The notes under the pieces: generated by a model
The model's database searches: none
Told to the model about the DNA's origin: nothing
The model's input: only the letters and a program-made list of their open reading frames with translations
From: Platycnemis pennipes
Lineage: Eukaryota; Arthropoda; Insecta; Odonata; Platycnemididae
Assembly (NCBI GenBank): GCA_933228895.1
Contig: OW121853.1
Coordinates: forward strand, 9,864,494 to 9,928,493
DNA length: 64,000 bases
Direction of reading: 5' to 3'
In this document: positions 1 to 10,509 of the stretch, piece by piece
How the letters are laid out: each line of letters starts with the position of its first letter
How positions within the stretch are numbered: the first letter of the stretch is position 1
Position numbers and translations under genes: made by a program

Positions 1-1444
1 CCATTGCCTTTCCTAACATAATTCATTTTTTCACTGATTCCGGAGACATGCATCATTCGTATGCGTTAAGTCATGCTGGGTAAATGTTTAAAACATGAGC
101 TAAGGGTGAACAATTTAAAAAAGTACGTGAGCAAAACTATGGGATGCCAGGGTGTTGCCTTAACCTGAGAGGCTATCGAACGCGAAGAGAAACAAAATAT
201 ACGTTTGGATGATGTGAGTAGAACTCTGACTTCACGGTTGTTTTCCCTTAGAGTAAAATTCGAATGGGAGATGGTGGGCGACGGAATAGTGCACCAGTTT
301 CATTCAAAAAAGAACTAAGAAAAATCTTGGAAAACATGCTAATAGAGTATGTGAGGAGAGTAGTACTGAAAGTGGAGAACGGAACAAGGTTTGTCAACTG
401 TTCACTGAGGCCAGGTGCCGCTTTTCATAGATTCTAAGGCTGTGGTCACACCTGGGCGAAGCAAATAGCGATATGCACGGGCAAAGAGTTGGTATACGGG
501 TAAAAATTGGTGAGACGAAGGTGAATGAGAAAGTTACAGAGATCTGAAAACCCCAGAGTACCATAACGTCGGGTGGTAGGCGGGCGCCGCGTTGACCGGC
601 GGACGTCACGCCTTCACTCAAAAATATTTTCCTTTCTTAAATGAAATATTACCTCCAGAAAACTTTTCTAATCGGTAGAAAAGAGTTGTATCTACATCAT
701 ATAAAAAAAATATTGAAATCAAAGGCACAACTACACAGTCAATAATCGATTTGAAAAGTTAAATGTTTTATAAACTTTATAAAATTGTTTATATATCACA
801 ATATAATCACTTATTATATTTATCCAACTTAATTCTTTAAAAAAAAGCCTTTAAACACATCAGTAGCTCAAATAGCATCCGAGATATACCGTAAGACGTG
901 TAGTAACTTTTGAAAAATTCGAATTTAGCAACGTTACAATATTTCGTAAACGGTTCGGTTTCTGCAAAACGACATTGAAAATTTCATATTCTTATCAACT
1001 TGGGTAGTTTTGCCAAATTTGGTCAAATCAGTGACCAAAAGGGCAATCACCTGGTCGATTTGACACGAAATGACCCCTATATATTTTTGAATGCAATGAT
1101 GAGCACAAAAAGGAAATAGGGACAAATAAAGTAAGCGGAACCTGTTGGTATGATAAATAAAATCATTACATTTCAAATGAAATTTATATTGGAATATGAT
1201 AGCTAAGATATAATTCATTACAAAAGATAAACACACAAGGGCAAAAAGAAAAGCTAAATAATAATTTTCTATGGATACTTACTAAAGGCATTGAAACGCT
1301 ATTTGTTAAGTATTTTTTTTAAACTTAATTAAAATGCGGATAAAGATCAAGCAATATCGGATCTCTGAATCACCCTACAGTCTCCTACAAGCTGTTTATT
1401 TACTGCCTTTTTTCGGTACAGGTTTTATTACTGTTAAAGTTAGT
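1..1444. other. AT-rich stretch, no gene recognised
   Basis: No frame here looks like a conserved protein and no RNA gene is visible. Positions about 390-610 are clearly richer in G and C than their surroundings and include a GGTCACACCTGGGCG-like segment of the kind often seen at the ends of short DNA transposons, but I could not find a matching inverted end. The remainder is A/T-rich with poly-A and poly-T tracts. Confidence 0.5.
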
Positions 1445-1623
1445 TGTTTCAGGCTTCATTTGGTGGAATATCATAGCTAAAGAAAAAGGCTGGCAATTTT
1501 CCACAAGAATAAAGATTATTACTTGACCGGTTTCGGTGTACAACACCATCTTCAGGTGTTGTACACGGAAACCGGTCAAGTAAAAATCTTTATTCTTGTG
1601 GAAAATTGCCAGCCTTTTTCTTT
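1445..1623. mobile_element. Fold-back (palindromic) element, family A
   Basis: A long inverted repeat is read directly. The left arm 1479-1547 and right arm 1555-1623 are each 69 bp, complementary except for two positions, with a 7-base centre (ATCTTCA). The upstream 1445-1478 also matches the element at 56.36-56.76 kb (GTTTCAGGC, then TGGTGGAATA), so the element extends beyond the arms. Each arm carries TGGCAATTTTCCACAA, a run of A/T, then GACCGGTTTC. No protein is encoded. It resembles the terminal parts of non-autonomous retroelements or fold-back transposons; class assignment is inference. Confidence 0.75.
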
Positions 1624-1689
1624 CATTACTGTTTTTACGAAATATTCCGGCCCTACTCCTCCTAGGCCTATTTTCATAATCATACATTT

Positions 1690-2690
1690 ATTCTGCGTAT
1701 TCCCTCTATCTATGCAAAGTATTTGCCAACTTGATTAGTAAACATTAAAAATCACATTTTTTTCTTGGCACAACGAACCGTTTTTCAATACTGGGATCCT
1801 GGCAGCATTCGAATGATTGAGTGAAAATCCCAATATTTCTCCTTAAATTTATAAGATTACTCCACATCGCCACTGCTTACTTCATTTCCTTCGCTTCTGT
1901 TTTCTTATATCGTCCCCTGCCCTCTTCTCTGCTTGATCACATATTTTTAGGATTTCGTATTTCGTACATGCGTTCATTATTCTAATCGTTTCTTTCCTCA
2001 ACTTTTTACATAAATCCTGCAGTTACGTATGAATTACTTTTTGAACCTTCTTGCATTAGTGCCTCTCTTTGTTTTCTCAGTTTTTCATTTTATTACTCCT
2101 TATTTCCCATTAATAAACAATGAAGATGTTGACCAGGAAAGAGAATTAAGGGAAAATCGAATGTGATGCCCAAATTTTTTCAAGCCGTTTCTACATATCC
2201 CCTGTTTTTACCTTAACTTCATATCTTAACGACATGCAAGTTGCTAATGGTTAAATGTATATACCTACCTGCATTAGCCTGCCGCTGATGCCTAGTATCG
2301 GGTGCATGGTGTAATTTCTACTCATCTACAAAAATTAATGTCTATTACAATGGCTGAGTATTTCCGTCTTTAATCTTCACCATTATTACTTATCCACAGT
2401 AATTTACACCCATCTATTGAAAATAACTTCCTCCACCTAACTCACTGAAATCGCGTCTAGATATCCCCTGATCAGGTGTTTGGTATTTAATAATCACTCT
2501 ACTCCCAGAAGAGTTCTAGCAAGCACATATTACGTGTAACAGTCTCTTGTCTGTTTTTGCAATTCCATTTTGTATTCCACATACATTGGAGTTTCTTTTT
2601 ATAATGGACGAGGAACTCTTGTTTTCTCTGGAGGCAGGACCGACATTTGCCTTAATGAGCTGGAAATGAATATCGTAGCTACCCGGGATG
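1690..2690. other. AT-rich stretch, nothing recognised
   Basis: Pyrimidine-rich on the + strand in places (for example 1890-2100). No open frame, repeat boundary or RNA gene is supported. Confidence 0.5.
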
Positions 2691-2694
2691 ATTT

Positions 2695-3024
2695 TTATAT
2701 TTTAAGCATGCCTATTGGCGATTGAAAAAAAACTTGAGGAGGTTTTCCATTGCCTGCCCCAAGAGTAAGATTAAGGGCACGATCACGACAGTGACTGCTC
2801 GTTCGGGTCACGTGCCATTCTGGTACCCATTCTTTTTTTTCCCGGAATGAATGCATCCCGCAACTGGCGTATATTTCTTGAGGTGGGACTGAGGATCCTT
2901 GGGCTACATTTCTCCTGCCACCCATGCTTTGACATAAATGCTGGCATAGGCAAACCCTAAGACAAAGGCTAACGTATCCTTTCTGTCCAGCTCTACCGAT
3001 ATCCCACAATTCCAAGGACACCAC
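2695..3024 (-). other. Unassigned open frame of 109 codons
   Basis: This is one of the longer open frames outside the CpG-rich island, and its base composition is visibly less AT-rich than its flanks. The translation is rich in Cys, Arg, Ser and Gly with no motif I recognise. There is no Kozak-like context that decides a start, and no splice-site pair that would make it an exon with confidence. It may be a relic of a transposon, a chance frame in a GC-raised patch, or an exon of an unknown gene. No function is proposed. Confidence 0.15.
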
Positions 3025-3424
3025 TTGCTGTAACAGCTACGGTTCAAACAGTCAAATTAGGAATGGCGGCGAAGGTAGTTAAGTATATGTTTGTAGTATT
3101 GGCATCCTTCCCGGGGACCTGAAGCCAAATATCTTCAATGAACTAATTGAAGGATCGCGAACTAGACGCGAGAACCTTAATGGCGTTACCCACTGAAATC
3201 TCATCATCTTAAGTTTCCGCGCGTACCGTTTGAGAAAACGAGCAGTCCTGCCGTATACATCTGTGCATATGACTACTTACTCCTATTCTCCATCAGATAC
3301 TCTAGCATGCCATATTTTGTGAGCTTTAGAAAAGTTCTGGAATTTTTTCCATTCGTGCAGTTTGCAGAGAACCAGAATTCCACCGATAGTTCATTGAAAA
3401 TAGCAGAAATTCCAGAGAGAAAAC

Positions 3425-3560
3425 AATCATTCGCCTTGAGCGAGATTCGAACCTGAATCCCCTGATTTCCGGCCAGGTGCTTTAACCAATTAAGCTTCCA
3501 AGGCGTCATTTTTCCCTGTGGAATATTAGAGGTCTTGAAGGAACTAGAGTAAGGGATTAC
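3425..3560 (-). mobile_element. tRNA-derived SINE, family S1
   Basis: On the minus strand a tRNA-like head is visible: an A-box-like segment (AGCTTAATTGGTTAAAGCAC) followed about 35 bases later by a B-box GGTTCGAATCTCGC. The cloverleaf is incomplete, so this is a SINE head rather than a working tRNA. The leader part (CCACAGGGAAAAATGACGCC, minus strand) is shared with the copy at 41.1-41.3 kb, showing a dispersed family. Limits are approximate. Confidence 0.65.
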
Positions 3561-3590
3561 ATTAAATGAAAATATTCCACTTCTTCACAG

Positions 3591-3668
3591 ATTGTAGATG
3601 CATAAATGATTGTACATGTATGTATTGTAGATGTATGAATGATTGTACATAGATTATTGTAGATGTAT
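3591..3668. repeat. Minisatellite, about 33-bp unit
   Basis: Units at 3591-3623 and 3624-3655 plus a partial third at 3656-3668 each begin ATTGTAGATG and continue with a near-identical AAATGATTGTACAT-type block. The units differ by a few substitutions and one length difference, so the array is not freshly expanded. Confidence 0.85.
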
Positions 3669-3689
3669 CTAGTGCTTTGCCACTTGCCA

Positions 3690-5090
3690 TAGCTCTAAGT
3701 TCTGTATTGTACATCCTGTCAATTTGAAACATTTTAAGCACAATATGTAGCATTATTTCTTTCCTAGTTTATTCCCTCCCATTTTCACAGGTGAGATACC
3801 AGAACACTGACACCAATGTTCTTTCTTTATTAATATGGCAGCGTATCCAGGGCATTGAAAATATCTATTTTTGTTAGACTTTGAGTCTATCTAAACGGCC
3901 TTGGAGTGGAAAAATTCATAAATATATAGTGTCACTAGATAAATAAATAACTCATGCATGAACCCTGTACTACACAATTGGCAAGGCATAAGTCCCGGTA
4001 GATATTAAATGACACCGCCTTCAATTACATACCCAAGGGCATTATAAACTAGCACTCAAATGTTTAAATGGATTCGGTAAACTTTTTGTGAATTTCTATT
4101 GGAAATCGCTACTGCAAACACCGAGTTTCTTCTCACCATTCCCTTTGCATTTAGAAAATGTCTCCTCAGGCACTAATATATTATATGTGGACTGATCTGA
4201 TCGGTGTATCACAAGAATAATTTTCGTTCCTAAGAAAACCCTTTAGATGATTAATCAGAATGAAAGCTATATTTTTTCTTATGCTAATGCTGGCATGTCA
4301 AACGGAGCCAATTTCATTAACAAGCACGGTCGAATAAGTATTCAAAAGGCATTAAATAAGGCATTCATGACAGATTACAAGAGGGAAAATGATTCCTTAA
4401 CTGTTGTATAAAGGACTGAACTACTGTCAATATCATCATCTTGAGGATCGTGTAGAGTACAAAGTTATGCTGAATGAGTTTAAATTGGAAAAATTGAGTA
4501 AAATAAGAATGATATACTTTTTTGCATGATGTAATTAATACAGGTAATTGTACCGAATTGGTTGGGAAATTGAAATTTTTAGTCCCAAAAAAAAGGTAAG
4601 GCTAAAAAGGACATTCTATACAAGAAGTGTGAACACAAATTCCTGTAGGAATACACCTATTATTAGAATTTGTATCTCATTTAATACATATTCAAGTGAA
4701 ATGAATATAAACTTACCTAAGGAAATGTTTCGCGGACAGATATTGTGGATGTTAGCGACATTATACATTTGTACAGTATTTTCTATGTGACATTCAGCCG
4801 GCCTTGACTGTTTTGGTAATTAATTGTAGTGTTAGTGTATTAAGTTCTTTTTGTATTATGGTTCTAATTATGATTAATTGCGAAATAGTTTACCCTATTA
4901 CCGTATTTTCATGTTGGGTGAACTTAAAAAAATATTAAATAAGTAAATAAATATCCTTAGTGAGACAATGAGCAACAACTATGATACCCAGAACTCCTGT
5001 CCCCAGAAGAGAATTTATTACAGTATGCATAAGAGCTAGTTCTCATTCCGATCAGTGTTTCGATTTTCGGAAGGACATTATAAGTATCTA
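3690..5090. other. AT-rich stretch, nothing recognised
   Basis: An 80-codon + strand frame at 4548-4790 is AT-biased, Lys/Ile-rich and has no family resemblance, so I treat it as chance. No RNA gene or clear repeat is seen. Confidence 0.5.
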
Positions 5091-5098
5091 ATTGAAAC

Positions 5099-5527
5099 CA
5101 GTGGCGCACCCAGAAATTTACTATGGGGGGCCTGCCATCCGCCCAATATTTTGCGAAGTGTAGCGAAAATTTAATTTTAATCAGTATATTTTGAATGTTA
5201 TAGTAGGCCATATTAGTTATTACCTACACGCATGCCTCCCATATCAGATTTATAGACAAAATTAGTCATAAACTTTTAGGGTTAATCTAAGTTAGTCATG
5301 TGCCACAGCACATATAAAAGAGCCTTTCTTTTCTTTTTGGTCTAGTCATGCTCAAGTAAAAGGATGTAACAAGTTTTTACTATTTTTCCAATGGCTGCTA
5401 CCATGTGACGGTGACGTGTCAATTAAAGAATAATTTGGGCTTTGTAGAGAGTCAAGGGGGGGAGTGGTGGGGCAGGGCCCCTCCCTCTTCCCCCCCCCCC
5501 CCCCCCCCCTCCGTGGGTGCGTTACTG
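5099..5527. mobile_element. hAT-type MITE with intact target duplication
   Basis: A 429-bp non-coding element bounded by imperfect inverted ends: left CAGTGGCGCACCCA, right end reading on the minus strand CAGTAACGCACCCA. It is flanked by an exact 8-bp direct repeat ATTGAAAC (5091-5098 and 5528-5535). An 8-bp target duplication with CAG...CTG ends is the hallmark of the hAT superfamily. G-rich subterminal tracts follow both ends; the right one contains a run of 20 C on the + strand at 5490-5509. There is no transposase frame, so it would depend on an autonomous relative. Confidence 0.88.
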
Positions 5528-5539
5528 ATTGAAACGTCT

Positions 5540-6930
5540 GTGTACAACCATATTTTAGGATTAGGCGGGTGGCGCAATGTTTCAACTACCTATATAATTG
5601 TGTGGACATAATGTTTTTCAGTTACCTTCAACTAATAGCGTGAGACATGATTCAGCATCTCAACAAAATCATTTATTACTATACACAAAACATATCAGTT
5701 TGTGACACGTTCTCTATGTTTCAGTTGAATTTTTAAACAATAGTATGATATTTTGCACTGAGATTACATTCACTATAAAGTGCGCATTATCGCTATATAT
5801 CATTTGTAAATAATTCAAGCTCAAGCTCAAGACGGACATTTACCATTTGAAGAGATATGTACCTATTTTTTGTGAGTGATAGAACACACAGTGAAGACTC
5901 AAAGAGACTTTAACCTTGGAGTATTTGAACGTTTGGTCAAATAACACTTAATTTTTAACATATTTTAACTACAAAACAAATAGATATTGATCTATTAGAA
6001 TATAAATAGGAGTTTCATTTACTTTGAATGGAAATATTTTACCATAAAGTAGGTACTTGCAAAAATATCAGGACGGACTTTCCCCTACCAGAAGTAAATG
6101 TAATAGTTTTAGCAAATTATTTTAGAAAAAGCTCCTCACAGACTTGAACGATAATAATTTTTGGAAATGTTTTAGTAAAAATAAAGTGATTTAATTTATA
6201 TGACATCGTTTCTGCTGGTAAGCCACATCTAGAGGAAAATGTAAATTGAATAATTCGATGGTCTAAACATCTGTAATGACAGCAGTACCTCAAACTGCTG
6301 GTCATGCCACTTAAGCAGCTGGTAGTAGGGCAGTCATATAAAAATTTATGTACATGTATCGTACATGAAATAAACTTTATCAATCCTAAGAGGAGGCAGA
6401 AAACAACAACTCCACATCTCAAACACGGAATTATTTTTTCTCAATACTATTCTTTTAGTTGAAGCAAATACAATATTTTTATAACAGTTATCCAGAGTTT
6501 TGCGAGAATCAGACAATTAACAACAGAATGCAAAATATCCTACTTCTATCTAATTATGTCATTCCGGATTATTGCGTAATTAATAGCCATATAAAGTTAA
6601 ATAAAATTCAAATTTAGCTCACCGGCAATTGTTTTTAAAACTAGTTAGAAGGGAATGCTTCACAATTATTTTTATTCATGTCAAGGAAAATATTTTCGGT
6701 AAATTTTATGCAACATTTTTGATGGTCATTCTTAATTATTACAGGTCTGTGGACTTTAAAATATGATATTTAGTTTAGCATTAATCTATGCCCGCTATGA
6801 ATTAAAAAGAAAACTGAAAAGAAAACGTGTTGGGCTAGAGGGATTTAACAACAATGTCGCTTTCGGAGAGCGAATCTTGCAGCATTTTATCACGTCCATC
6901 GCCCTGCTTACTAGAGCGTTCACGTACAAG
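5540..6930. other. AT-rich stretch, nothing recognised
   Basis: Long A/T tracts and short chance frames only (for example minus strand 6117-6422 and + strand 6763-6972). Neither shows a domain, a convincing start context or repeat similarity elsewhere in the window. Confidence 0.5.
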
Positions 6931-7565
6931 CTTTCCTCGGACCCAGGAAATTCCGGCCCTATCCCCACCTAGATTCAAAGTGAACAGAAAGAATTCCCGC
7001 AGCCCACCCCCTTGGGGTTGAGTTCGACACGAACCTTAAGATTGCATCTCGAGGACGTACACGCGCAGCGCTTTCAGACACAAGACAGGAGGACAACTGG
7101 AAGGGGCCGCGCGAGGAGGAGGGGGAGGGGGGCGCGGGGGAGAGGTGACAGAGGACGGCGAGTCGTCCCCGAAAAGCCGCCCAGGGAGAAATTGGGGGGC
7201 ATTTCATTTACGAGACCCAGAACGCCGGAACCCTTGAGTCGTGGGCCCACTCTCTTTCAGTTAGCGCAGCGAGGCTGTCATCGACAGGGTTTCGGAATGA
7301 GGGAGGCTTTGCATCAGGGAGGTTTAAAAGCGGAGAGAGTGGGGAATAAAAGGCAGGGGACCAACACTAGACGGACATGCAGGGACACAGCCTCATCTCC
7401 TCCTGCTGACACCCCCTCCCCCCCCCCAAAACAACCCCCACCGTCACGATGCAGCGATCCGCCGAGAATGCCTCAGCAAGACACCACCCGCTCTCTCCCT
7501 CTCTCTTCCTCTCGAAAGTTTAACGGCAACACGAGGGCAATCGGGACCCGAACGGGTGGTCCTCT

Positions 7566-7640
7566 GGGGAGGAAGATGGGGCGGGGGCTCGTTGGGTGTC
7601 GGTGGTGGGGATGGATGTGGGGAATGGGTGGGGGGGGTGG
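7566..7640 (+). other. G-run cluster with G-quadruplex potential
   Basis: At least seven runs of three or more G lie within 75 bases on the + strand, ending in a run of eight G, with short loops. This satisfies the usual four-run rule for an intramolecular G-quadruplex several times over. Such clusters are common in promoter islands. Folding is inferred, not shown. Confidence 0.6.
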
Positions 7641-8300
7641 AAAGTGAGCGGCCATTGCTATTTCCCTTTCCCGCACTTTCCATTGAAATCATACCGACCA
7701 ACCAATGCCTTTCCGCCACGGAACCCGCCTCTCGCCACTCATCCCACACACCGTGCGAAACTCGTTCGCGTTTTTATCCCCCTCCTATCCGCTCCATTCC
7801 AGTGGCCTCCCCACGTAATTCCCTTTCTCCCTCCGAACCCTCTTTCGGCGAGCGAATTTGAACTCACACCCCATCCACTGCCGGCTCCCCACATGTTTTC
7901 CCGACCTCCTCTCGCCCCTTTCCCAACAACAACCCCCCGTCAGCCTCCCTCCCTCCCTCCCCCCCCCCCAACCAGGCGCTGACCAACGCACTCGGGGAAT
8001 TTCCGCGAATAGGCGGCCGAATAGAAAAATTGAGGGATGCCTCGCGCGGGGAACAGGGATTGGAGCAGCGCACATGAGGTGGTGGTGTAGGGTGGAGAAA
8101 GTTAGGAGAGAGAGAGAGAGGAGGGGCGGAAAAAGAAAAGTGGTCAGCGGAACTATCTCTCCTCCTCACCCTCCCTCCCAGACTGAGTCTCGGGGTTCAG
8201 AGTGGACGGGAGGGGAGAAAATACGCTGAAGGAGGAGGAGGAGGGGGGTGCTGGAGCCTTATCCGAGGAATATAGGGGGATGATCCGACGAGAGAAGGGT

Positions 8301-8445
8301 GGGGCGGGACCTGCGGCGTGCAGAGTGCAGGTTATATCGGGTTTACGTCATAATGCGCCAAATCATGGGCACTCAACATGGCGGGTGCCTTGCGGGACGT
8401 GTAAAAGGGGGGCGGGGCGAAGAGAGCGAGGCACGGGGGCGGGGC
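8301..8445. promoter_or_regulatory. Core-promoter motif cluster (GC boxes, CRE, E2F, YY1-like)
   Basis: Within 145 bp I read a GC box GGGGCGGGAC (8301-8310), a CRE-like TACGTCA (8344-8350), an E2F consensus TTTGGCGC on the minus strand (8355-8362), a YY1-like CAACATGGCGG (8374-8384) and two further GC boxes (8409-8418, 8435-8445). The motifs are seen directly; the factors named are the known binders of these consensus words in animals. No TATA box is placed at a suitable distance, which fits a CpG-island type promoter. Direction of transcription is not determined; a YY1-type ATGGCGG often sits just downstream of the start on the sense strand, which would favour + strand output. Confidence 0.5.
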
Positions 8446-8631
8446 GGAGTGGGGCGTGGAGGGAGTCGATCGGGAGCGAGGGATGCTGGGGGGAGACTTT
8501 GGAGGGCGGGAAGGGAGGACGCTCTCGACGAAGCGGAGTGTGGGAAATGGTTTGGGATGAGGAAAAGGTCGGGGGTTCACCGGAAAAGGGGGGGGAAGGG
8601 AATAGGGGAGTGGTCAGTGGATAAAGAGGAG

Positions 8632-8690
8632 GGTTGGCGGAGCGGCTGGCACTGGGTACCCGACTTCGAGCCCCGGGGTGGGGCGTAGAA
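8632..8690 (+). mobile_element. tRNA-like SINE head remnant, family S2
   Basis: TTGGCGGAGCGGCTGGCAC reads as an A-box region and GACTTCGAGCCCCGG as a B-box region, but only about 20 bases separate them, so the anticodon arm is deleted. The order and words match the heads of tRNA-derived SINEs rather than a working tRNA. It sits inside the CpG-rich island. Confidence 0.4.
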
Positions 8691-10046
8691 TCGATATTTT
8701 CCATCAGTTCCGAACTGTGACCCCCGCTCTGTTAGCTTCCATCCACCCACCCCCCTCTTCCCTCGACTTCCAACACACTTTCCCATGACCACACACATCG
8801 ATGTGAGGCTCCAATCCCCATCCCACCCTGCGGTCGGAGTCCTCGAAACCCCTCCGCCGTGAGCGAACCGCGCGCCTTCCCTCGATGTGAAGTCGCAACC
8901 GTCGCCCGGCCAACCTTTCTCCCGCAGCGCGCGGGCAACACGGCGAAGAACCGGCAAACATAGGAGTCCGTCCTCACCGCCTCGCCCCCTCTTTTCCTCC
9001 CCTCCTTCCCCCCGCGCCGAATGACGCCGGCGCCTCCCCCATACCCTTGGTCCCGTGAAACGACCCTCCCCACCCCCAGGCTAACACTAAAAAACTTTTT
9101 TTTTCTCATCCACGACCCACCCTGTGGTGTACCTCACGCCTACAGTTCAGGCAAGCACCCCCTTTTCCCGCTTTCCCTTCCTCCCTTAATTTGCACCACC
9201 AAATGGAAAAATAATACCGGTCCCTTTCCCAGATGCAATGCAAGCACGCTTGCAAGCCCCACCCTCCGAATCAAAATATAACGCACTCTCAAATGTTTAA
9301 AAGGACTGATCTCCCGGTGCGGTGTAATGGCGTTGCCCTCGCAAATTCACCGCAGCACTCTCCTCATCCCTTACCCCACTTTCTTCCCTCTCTCCCTTCG
9401 CGCCAATCAACCCTCCCTCTGCTCTTTTCCTCCCACCACCTTCATTATTCCTCTCAAGCCACCCTCACCCCCTCCTCCGTGCTTCGGCATGTCGCTGTTT
9501 ATTTTTCCCATCAGTTCAATTTCCTCCACGAGTGCGGCCCATCGCTTCCCACCCTCCCGAAAACGATTTTATCCACGTTTCCCATTCCAGTGCCGGAGCC
9601 GGCTCACCCACGCACCTCACACCATTCCGCATCCCCACCCCTGCGTATTCTGGTGGAGAACCGACGGGTGCATGGCAGGGGGTGGAGTGTCGGAGATCAG
9701 CCCCTTCATCCCCTCTCTTTAGCGATATTCCCAGCCCGAGGTCCTCCGCCCACAGTCCCGTGCTGGACCTCTTCTTTCCCACCCCTTCCCCTATCGTTAT
9801 CATCTCTTCCGCACTCCGTGATCACTGCGCATCGCCAGCCGCGAGAAGGGCCGGAAGTCTGCGCGATTGGCGGTGTTCACCCGGTTGGCGGTTTTTTCGG
9901 GCGAAGAAGGACAGCGAGAGCTTGGAGCGGGAGGAGGAAGGGGGAGAGTTAAGAGGGGGAAAATTACTTCAAAAAAAAACATTGAGTGAAGGTGGCTATA
10001 TTTTTTATACAATATACAACAAATTTCATGCATCTAAATCTCTGCA

Positions 10047-10507
10047 TTATTCTTGCGAAACGTCCATTTTAAACTCCTCTAATCATGCAACTAAAATCTC
10101 TAAGCCTTACCGACATCGAGAAATAAGAGTCCAATCACTTAAAATCCCTCACAGCAAAGGATTTTTAGCATTTCCTCGTTTGAAACTTTACAAAGGCGTT
10201 CGAGCTGCTAATAATGCTCACTGTTTCAAAAATACTAACAGTTCAGAAAACCTTATCCCTTCAGCGGGCAAAATTTGTACGCAAAGATAATTCAAATGCC
10301 AAGCGCACTCGCCTGCTAAATAACAGTTTTGCTCGTGCCTTGGTCACAAGATAATTATCTAGCAAGCCTTTACTTTTCTAACGAAATTTAAGCTCTTTGA
10401 ACAGGGGCTTTATCTGCAACAGATATATAAAAGAGACTTATTCTTGCAAAAACAAAAAGACTTATTCTTGCGAAACGTCCATTTTAAACTCCTCTAATAA
10501 CATGCAG
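10047..10507 (+). repeat. Dispersed direct repeat pair
   Basis: The segment at 10047-10089, beginning TTATTCTTGCGAAACGTCCA, recurs at 10462-10507, identical over 37 bases and then offset by a two-base insertion before CATGCA. A partial third copy (TTATTCTTGC) lies at 10439-10448. The sequence between the copies is AT-rich and unassigned. Confidence 0.8.
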
Positions 10508-10509
10508 AC

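Larger units (their letters stand above)
6940..9965. promoter_or_regulatory. CpG-rich island, probable promoter region
   Basis: Composition changes abruptly near 6940 and returns to AT-rich near 9965. Between these the sequence is GC-rich with abundant CpG, in strong contrast to the whole remaining window. Such islands usually mark promoters or first exons of constitutive genes. Many overlapping open frames exist on both strands, but they are Pro/Arg/Ser/Gly-rich, overlap one another in several frames and carry no domain. That is what stop-poor GC-rich DNA gives by chance, so I annotate none as coding. Several homopurine and homopyrimidine blocks alternate along it. A gene start in either direction is possible; no exon could be identified. 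Confidence 0.7.

Noticed and set aside
390..610. Short DNA transposon with GGTCACACCTGGGCG end
   Set aside because: No convincing inverted partner or target duplication could be found.
1479..1623. A functional hammerhead ribozyme in the palindromic element
   Set aside because: CTGAAGA and GAAA boxes and a stem between them are present, but an extra T separates CTGAAGA from the stem and no stem I pairing was found. Kept only as a finding on covariation.
7012..9952. Many long open frames on both strands (up to 252 codons) in the GC-rich island
   Set aside because: They overlap in several frames and both strands, are dominated by Pro/Arg/Ser/Gly, and have no domain. GC-rich DNA lacks stop codons by chance. 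The longest one also runs out into AT-rich sequence.
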